Assembly (NCBI GenBank): GCA_035637595.1
Contig: DASPWW010000013.1
Coordinates: 1-62,064 of the forward strand
Direction: 5' to 3'
DNA: 62,064 nucleotides
Source: DASPWW01 sp035637595
Lineage (GTDB): Bacteria; Actinomycetota; Thermoleophilia; Solirubrobacterales; 70-9
Shown here: positions 57,137-62,064 of the stretch, in pieces
How the letters are laid out: every line of letters begins with the position of its first letter
How positions within the stretch are numbered: the first letter of the stretch is position 1
Program-made: the position numbers and the translations under genes
The notes under the pieces: model-generated
Database searches by the model: none
Told to the model about the DNA's origin: nothing
Seen by the model: only the letters and a program-made list of their open reading frames with translations

Positions 57137-58591
57137 ATGCCCTCGGTAAGCCCACAGTTCAGCGTCACGGTCCGCGTCGAGCTCGACGCGCGCCAGGAGC
57201 CCCTGGGCAAGCTCACCGCGGCGATCGCCGAGGCGGGCGGCCAGCTCCAGGGGGTCGACCTCGTGCCCGGTGCGGGATCCGAGGGGAAGCGGGTGCGCGA
57301 GTTCACCGTCGACGCCCGCGACCAGGAGCACTGGGAGCAGATCATGCGCGCGATCGGGTCGACGCGCGGGGCGCGCGTGCTCGAGTACGTCGATCGCACG
57401 CTCCAGATGCACCGCGGGGGGAAGATCTCGCAGAACAACAAGTACCCGCTCAAGACGCGCGACGACCTCTCGATGGCCTACACCCCCGGCGTCGCGCGGG
57501 TCTGCCAGGAGATCTTCGGCGACCGCTCGAAGGCGTTCGAGTACACGATCAAGCGCAACACCGTGGCGATCGTCTCCGACGGCAGCGCCGTTCTGGGGCT
57601 CGGCAACATCGGCCCCGAGGCGGCGATGCCGGTGATGGAGGGCAAGGCGATGCTGTTCAAGGAGTTCGCCGACGTCGACGCGTTCCCGATCTGCCTCGAC
57701 TCCCAGGACCCCGAGGAGATCATCCAGGCGACGAAGCTGATCGCGCCGACCTTCGGCGGAATCAACCTCGAGGACATCTCGGCGCCGCGCTGTTTCGAGA
57801 TCGAGCAGCGCCTGTGGGAGGAGCTCGACATCCCGGTCTTTCACGACGACCAGCACGGCACCGCGGTGGTGACGATGGCGGCGCTGTTCAACGCGCTCAA
57901 GATCACCGGCAAGCCGATCGAGGACCTGCGGGTGCTCGTGCTCGGCCTCGGCGCAGCCGGAGTGGCGGTGACCAAGATGATGCTGGCCTGCGGCGTAACC
58001 CACGTGATCGGCTGCGACCGCCGGGGCGCGGTCTCGATCGAGCGCGAGGACTACGTCGCGGGCGAGATGAGCGAGGTCAAGCGCTGGTACGCCGAGAACT
58101 CCAACCCGGAGCGCCTCCAGGGCCCGCCCGGTGACGCGATCGAGGGCTGCGACCTGTTCATCGGGGTGTCCGGCCCCGGGCTGGTCGAGCCCTCCGACCT
58201 CGAGAAGATGGCCCGCGACGCGATCGTCTTCGCGATGGCCAACCCGACCCCGGAGGTCATGCCCGAGGAGGCCGAGGCCTACGTGCGGATCATGGCCACG
58301 GGGCGCTCCGACTACCCGAACCAGATCAACAACGTCCTCGCCTTCCCCGGCATCTTCCGCGGCGCGCTCGACGCCGGAGCGCCGCGGATCACCGAGGAGA
58401 TGAAGCTCGCCGCCGCCCAGGGGATCGCCAACGTGGTCACCGAGGAGGACCTCAGCGAGGACTACATCATCCCCAGCGTGTTCGACCGCGACGTCGCCCC
58501 GGCGGTAGCCGAAGCGGTCGTCGAGGAGGCGCGCCGGGCCGGCATCGCGCGGGTCTCGGAGGAGACCGGAAGCTTCGCGACGGTCGAGTGA
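57137..58591 (+). CDS. ACT-domain NAD-dependent malic enzyme
   Basis: The 484-residue enzyme decarboxylates malate to pyruvate. An N-terminal ACT-like ligand-binding domain (about residues 8-90) precedes the malic enzyme core: TPGVARVC, the metal-binding VFHDDQHGTAVV, and the NAD fold VLGLGAAGVAVT with FAMANPTPEVMP. The ACT domain suggests feedback control by an amino acid or other small ligand. It starts at ATG 57137 and is followed 10 nt later by the TIGR01777 gene. Confidence 0.93.
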   Translation: MPSVSPQFSVTVRVELDARQEPLGKLTAAIAEAGGQLQGVDLVPGAGSEGKRVREFTVDARDQEHWEQIMRAIGSTRGARVLEYVDRTLQMHRGGKISQNNKYPLKTRDDLSMAYTPGVARVCQEIFGDRSKAFEYTIKRNTVAIVSDGSAVLGLGNIGPEAAMPVMEGKAMLFKEFADVDAFPICLDSQDPEEIIQATKLIAPTFGGINLEDISAPRCFEIEQRLWEELDIPVFHDDQHGTAVVTMAALFNALKITGKPIEDLRVLVLGLGAAGVAVTKMMLACGVTHVIGCDRRGAVSIEREDYVAGEMSEVKRWYAENSNPERLQGPPGDAIEGCDLFIGVSGPGLVEPSDLEKMARDAIVFAMANPTPEVMPEEAEAYVRIMATGRSDYPNQINNVLAFPGIFRGALDAGAPRITEEMKLAAAQGIANVVTEEDLSEDYIIPSVFDRDVAPAVAEAVVEEARRAGIARVSEETGSFATVE

Positions 58592-58601
58592 TTGGCGATA
58601 G

Positions 58602-59510
58602 ATGAGAGTTCTGGTCACAGGGGCGAGCGGGCTGATCGGCTCCGCGGCGTGCGACGCGCTGCTGGCAAGCGGCCGTGAGGTCGTCGGCCTGACGCGCGAC
58701 CCCGAGCGCGCCCGCTCCACCAATCCCACCGTCCAGTGGCATGCCTGGAACCCGGCGCTGGAGCGGCCTCCCGACGAGGCGTTCGAGCGCGTCGACAGGG
58801 TCCTCAACCTCGTCGGCGAGCCGATCGACCAGCGCCTGACCGACGACGCCAAGCGCCGCATCCTCGAAAGCCGCGACACCGCTACGCGCAACCTGGTCCA
58901 GGCGATCGCCGCCGCCGACCCGCGTCCCGAGGTGCTGGTCAGCCAGTCCGCCGTCGGCTACTACGGCGACCGGGGCGACGCGATCGTCGACGAGTCCGCC
59001 GAGCCGGGGACGGGGTTCGCGGCCGAGGTGTCGGTCGCCTGGGAGGCGGCCGCGCGGGAGGTGGAGAAGGCCGGCGTGCGGCTGGTGATCCTCCGCACGG
59101 CGCCGGTCCTCGACCGCCGCGGCGGCCTGCTCAAGAGTCTGCTGCTCCCGTTCCGGCTCGGGCTCGGCGGCCCGATCGCGGGCGGCGACCAGTACCTGCC
59201 CTGGATCCACATCGACGACGAGGTCGGGATCCTGCTGTGGGCGCTGGACGACGACAGGGTCTCTGGGGTGATCAACGCGGCCGCTCCCGAGCAGGTGACC
59301 AACAGGGAGTTCTCGAAGGCGCTGGGCCGGGCGCTGGGGCGGCCGGCGGTGATGCCGGTCCCGAAGCTCGCGCTGAGCGCGATTCGCGGCCGCGAGCTTG
59401 CCGACACGATCGCCGGCGGCCAGCGCGTCGTCCCGCGCCGCACCCTCGACCTGGGCTACGAGTTTCGCTACCCGAGCCTGGAGCCTGCGCTGCGCGCCGC
59501 GCTCGCCTGA
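58602..59510 (+). CDS. TIGR01777-family epimerase (YfcH-like)
   Basis: The 302-residue NAD(P)-binding extended-SDR protein begins MRVLVTGASGLIGSA. It has the family hallmarks SQSAVGYYGDRG, GGDQYLPWIHIDDEVG and INAAAPEQVTN, and ends with a DUF1731-like region (FRYPSLEPALRAAL). Substrate unknown. It starts 10 nt after the malic enzyme stop, so the two are probably cotranscribed. Confidence 0.92.
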   Translation: MRVLVTGASGLIGSAACDALLASGREVVGLTRDPERARSTNPTVQWHAWNPALERPPDEAFERVDRVLNLVGEPIDQRLTDDAKRRILESRDTATRNLVQAIAAADPRPEVLVSQSAVGYYGDRGDAIVDESAEPGTGFAAEVSVAWEAAAREVEKAGVRLVILRTAPVLDRRGGLLKSLLLPFRLGLGGPIAGGDQYLPWIHIDDEVGILLWALDDDRVSGVINAAAPEQVTNREFSKALGRALGRPAVMPVPKLALSAIRGRELADTIAGGQRVVPRRTLDLGYEFRYPSLEPALRAALA

Positions 59511-59517
59511 GCAAAGC

Positions 59518-59997
59518 TCACGACGTGTTGGGCAGCAGCGTGTCGGAGATCTTCCACTCGCCGTCCTCCTTCGTGAGATTGAGCGCAAACGGGGACGTCC
59601 CGTCCGCGGCCTTGACGGCGACCGTGGCGTGCTTCTTGGACTCGACGAAGGTCTCGGCCGATGCGCCCTCTAGCTGCTGCTCGAATGCGGAGGCCACCTT
59701 CCCGAACAGCTCCTCGCAGCTTTGCGACTCGTACTCCGTTCCCTCGACGCGGTCGATCGAGACCTGCACGCCCTGCTCGCTGTACAGCGCACAGCCGGCC
59801 TCGGCGTCGCCGTCGCGGAGCGCTTCGATGTAGCTCTCGACCGTCGGCTCGGCGGCACCGGTCGGGGCCTTGGTTGTCGGCGCGGTGGTCGGAACCTGGT
59901 CGTCGGACCCGCCGCACCCCGCGGCCAGGACGGCTGCGGCGGCGGCGAGCGCGGCGAGGGCCCTGATCGGTGTGCCGCCCAGCGGCCCCCCGATCAC
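59518..59997 (-). CDS. putative lipoprotein A (NTF2-like pattern)
   Basis: The 159-residue product from GTG 59997 overlaps the stop of the upstream lipoprotein gene (GTGA). A lipobox LAAGC precedes a Thr/Pro-rich linker and a domain with VESYIEALRDGDAEAGCALYS...GEWKISDT. It is a paralogue of the upstream protein and ends with the same WKI.D pattern. Function unknown. Confidence 0.75.
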   Translation of the reverse strand: MIGGPLGGTPIRALAALAAAAAVLAAGCGGSDDQVPTTAPTTKAPTGAAEPTVESYIEALRDGDAEAGCALYSEQGVQVSIDRVEGTEYESQSCEELFGKVASAFEQQLEGASAETFVESKKHATVAVKAADGTSPFALNLTKEDGEWKISDTLLPNTS

Positions 59998-60413
59998 GTG
60001 TCGTTGATCTTCCATTCGCCGTCGATCAGGCTCAGGTTCACGCACTCGACGTCGCCATTGACCGTGGCCACGGTCTCAGCGTCGGTCTCGGATTCCTCGA
60101 TCGTCCCGCAGTGCTCGGTCTCACCGGTGACCTGCTCGACGTTCGATGGCGCGAACTTGGCCCGGTCCTCCTCGGAGAGGCTTGCCACCTCGTCGGGGCA
60201 GCCTTCGGGATCCTCGGGGATGTTCTCGAGGCCCTCATCGCTGAGCAGGCCGCAGGCGGTCTCGCCGTCTCCCGCCGCGACGGCATTGAAGAAGTCCTCG
60301 GTTACCTGTGCCGGGTCCGCGCCTTCATCGCTTCCGTCGCCGCCGCCGCATCCGATCGCAAGGATCGCCGCCGACGTGACAAGCGCCGCGGTGAGAATCA
60401 ACCGTTCGGACAT
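59994..60413 (-). CDS. putative lipoprotein B (NTF2-like pattern)
   Basis: The 139-residue product starts at ATG 60413 (MSERLILTAAL) with lipobox LAIGC, then VTEDFFNAVAAGDGETACGLLSDEG and a closing GEWKINDT. The layout (short loop, Cys, helix, beta strands) matches its downstream partner. The GTGA overlap suggests equal amounts of both. Cys residues outside the lipobox could form a disulfide. Function unknown. Confidence 0.75.
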   Translation of the reverse strand: MSERLILTAALVTSAAILAIGCGGGDGSDEGADPAQVTEDFFNAVAAGDGETACGLLSDEGLENIPEDPEGCPDEVASLSEEDRAKFAPSNVEQVTGETEHCGTIEESETDAETVATVNGDVECVNLSLIDGEWKINDT

Positions 60414-60488
60414 GACCACCCTCCCGTCGCATTCGCGCCCGGCCCGCCCGGGTGCGACCGGAGCAGAGCCTTGCACATCGAGGCGGCG

Positions 60489-61673
60489 TCAGGGCGCCCC
60501 GAGCGGTAGATCGAAGACCGGTTCGCGGTTCTTGATGCGGTAGCCCGCGAGCGCCGCGAGCGTGGTGTTGCCAACGGCCGTGATCGAGTACGTCCCCAGC
60601 ACCGAGTCGCGATCGCTCGTCGCCAGCAGCTCCTCGAGCACGGCGCGGCGGTCCTCGGCCGCGGCGCCCGCGCGCTCGATCGCGTCGAGTACGAGAGCCA
60701 TCGCCTCGTAGCCGTACGCCGCATACGGACCCGGGGCACGGCCGTACTCCCGCCGGAAGTCGACCTCGAAGTCCTGGCCGGCATTCGGGAGCTGCTCCGG
60801 GTCCTCGGCCGATGCGGTCAGCCGCAGCCGCCCTTCGAGGTCGCCGGCCGCGCCCAGGAGCTCGGGATCCATGAGCAGCGCGTCGGTGGACATCAGGATC
60901 GCGTCCGGTGCGGCCTCGGCGGCCGCCCGCAGTCGCGGCAGCGCCCCGCGCGCCTCGCCGCCGTAGTAGACGAGCTCGGCGCGGGCCCGCGCGATCGCGC
61001 CCGGGCCCCCGGCCTCGACCAGGTCGATACCGAGACCCTCGGCGGCCTCGCTGAACTCCTCTACCACCAGGTCACCGAACTTCGAGCCGTCCGTGAGCGT
61101 CGCGACGCGCCGCACCCCGAGCTTGCGCGCCCACGCCGCAGCGGCCTCGGCCTGGACGCCGTCGTCCGGGATCACGCGCACGAAGGTCCGCGCGCCTGTC
61201 GGCTGCACCAGCTCGGGCACCTCGGTCCCGGCATCCGGTCCCGGCGTCGCGAGATCGAGCGCGGTGCTGGCCGGGGAGACCTGGGGGACCATCGCCTGAT
61301 TGGTGATCGGCAGCGAGACCCGTGTCGCACCCGACTCGAAGTCGCCGATGTAGGCGATCGCCGACGTGTCCTCGGAGGCGGCACGGGCGTTGCGGGCAAC
61401 TGCCGCGGGAGTCCAGCCACGGCGGTCCCCATCGTCGAGCACGCGCGGCTTGATCTCGACCTCGCCGGCCTTCCCGTCCGCCTGCTCGAGCGCCAGCATC
61501 GCGCCGTCGCGGATGTCGCTTCCATCGGCTGCGCTGTCGCCGCGCAGCGGCACGCTGACGTAGACGGTGAGCGGGCCCAGCGCGTCCTGGTCGGCCGTCG
61601 CCCCGCAACCGCTCGCGGCCGCGACCGCCGCCGCGCACGCGAGCACGCCCGCCAGGACCCGCGCCGGTCTCAC
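60489..61673 (-). CDS. branched-chain amino acid-type ABC transporter substrate-binding lipoprotein
   Basis: The 394-residue product from GTG 61673 has a lipoprotein signal (VLACAAAVAAASGC) and a periplasmic-binding fold like LivJ: LTVYVSVPLRGDSAADG, IRDGAMLALEQADGKAG, YIGDFESGATRVSLPITNQ, and YAAYGYEAMALVLDAIE. Permease and ATPase genes are not in the window, so the ligand is uncertain. Its start overlaps the stop of the DCC-family gene (GTGA), an unusual pairing. The longer frame to 62003 is not coding. Confidence 0.88.
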   Translation of the reverse strand: MRPARVLAGVLACAAAVAAASGCGATADQDALGPLTVYVSVPLRGDSAADGSDIRDGAMLALEQADGKAGEVEIKPRVLDDGDRRGWTPAAVARNARAASEDTSAIAYIGDFESGATRVSLPITNQAMVPQVSPASTALDLATPGPDAGTEVPELVQPTGARTFVRVIPDDGVQAEAAAAWARKLGVRRVATLTDGSKFGDLVVEEFSEAAEGLGIDLVEAGGPGAIARARAELVYYGGEARGALPRLRAAAEAAPDAILMSTDALLMDPELLGAAGDLEGRLRLTASAEDPEQLPNAGQDFEVDFRREYGRAPGPYAAYGYEAMALVLDAIERAGAAAEDRRAVLEELLATSDRDSVLGTYSITAVGNTTLAALAGYRIKNREPVFDLPLGAP

Positions 61674-62064
61674 CCTCGCTTCAGCTCGCAGCTGTCGTCG
61701 ACTCCTACGAGGCGCGCCAGGCGGTCGCGGTGATCGGCGACCCAGCGGTAGGCGCGGTCGGTGGCGCGTGGGAAAAGCGTGAACAGAAAGGCGAGCGCCC
61801 GCCCGGCGGGCAGCAGACGCGCCAGCGGCGCCGCCGCGGCGCCGCCCGACAAGACGCGCCCGCCCGGCTCGACGAGGTGCCACGAGTCCAGCCGCCCATC
61901 GGGCGGAAGATCCGCGAGCAGCTCCTGACCCTCGGGGCTCTGGATCGCGACGGGCCGCAGCCGCCCGCGCCGGTCCCACAGCAGGACCTTGTCCAGCGAC
62001 CACTTGCAGAACCCGCAGTCCGCGTCGTAGAGGATCGCGTGGGTGGCGCTGGCCCTCGCCGCGC
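61670..62064 (-). CDS. DCC-family thiol-disulfide protein (DUF393; N-terminus cut by window edge)
   Basis: About 131 residues are visible. The signature YDADCGFCKWSLDKVLLWDR contains the D-x-x-C-x-x-C redox pair, and LFPRATDRAYRWVADHRDRLARL ends the domain. DCC proteins are thioredoxin-like with unknown partners. Only a few N-terminal residues should be missing, since the visible part begins just before the first strand. It overlaps the binding-protein gene by 4 nt. Confidence 0.85.
   Translation of the reverse strand, partial: AARASATHAILYDADCGFCKWSLDKVLLWDRRGRLRPVAIQSPEGQELLADLPPDGRLDSWHLVEPGGRVLSGGAAAAPLARLLPAGRALAFLFTLFPRATDRAYRWVADHRDRLARLVGVDDSCELKRG

Noticed and set aside
1..62064. 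tRNA or rRNA genes
   Set aside because: I looked in intergenic spaces for T-loop type sequences and cloverleaf-sized hairpins and found none. All gaps are under 200 bp.

Overview
This is a G+C-rich window (roughly 70% by eye) with dense, overlapping genes and many GTG and TTG starts. I see no rRNA, tRNA, CRISPR array, transposase or prophage gene. The gene families point to a Gram-positive-type actinobacterium: Rex, FHA-ABC transporter with Ser/Thr kinase, DivIVA, mycobacterial-style Pol I, DUF2520-panC-panD, and several lipobox proteins. The class Thermoleophilia (Solirubrobacterales-like) is my best inference; it is not proven by anything here.

Layout. 1-8.7 kb (minus): FAD/NAD oxidoreductase (cut by the edge), two adjacent TrkA/RCK subunits, two APC permeases each fused to a universal-stress domain, and a proton-pumping pyrophosphatase. 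This looks like an ion and energy block. 8.8-15.0 kb (minus): a run of ten closely packed genes, zinc ribbon - family-4 UDG - tsaE - tsaB - rimI - tsaD - glutaredoxin-like - rex - GCS2 ligase - DUF1844-like. It combines tRNA t6A synthesis and redox control. 15.1-18.3 kb (plus): DUF2520 - panC - panD - panB, behind a TATAAT promoter with a palindrome in its spacer. 18.3-22.8 kb: small membrane proteins, YjbQ, a propeller-like membrane-anchored protein, an acyltransferase and an HtrA-like lipoprotein protease. 22.8-33.4 kb: uvrA and uvrB, VOC protein, DivIVA, a winged-helix/DUF559 nuclease-like protein, an acyl-CoA ligase/SDR pair and a DoxX-like protein.

33.4-42.9 kb is a signalling island. 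It holds a broken cyclase remnant, an adenylate-cyclase/AAA ATPase, a DUF4242 protein, a Ser/Thr kinase divergent from an FHA-FHA-ABC transporter, a second kinase with a GAF domain, DUF3307, and a cNMP-binding/patatin phospholipase. A 170-bp palindrome lies between the transporter and the second kinase. 43-48 kb (minus): rpsA - coaE - lytic transglycosylase - large membrane protein. 48-52.6 kb: a GGR-like flavoprotein, a Tat-exported amine oxidase, a YdcZ-type transporter, and a second DUF559 paralogue with a palindromic operator candidate over its start codon. 52.7-57 kb (minus): polA, hicBA, and a propeller/Ig-like surface protein pseudogene with three lesions. 57.1-62 kb: ACT-domain malic enzyme, TIGR01777 epimerase, two coupled lipoprotein paralogues, a branched-chain-type binding protein and a DCC-family protein cut by the edge.

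How the parts may connect. Pan genes plus coaE serve CoA synthesis. UvrA, UvrB, Pol I and UDG serve DNA repair. The cyclase could make cAMP for the cNMP-binding phospholipase. The kinases could phosphorylate threonines read by the FHA domains. The last two links are inference from co-location.
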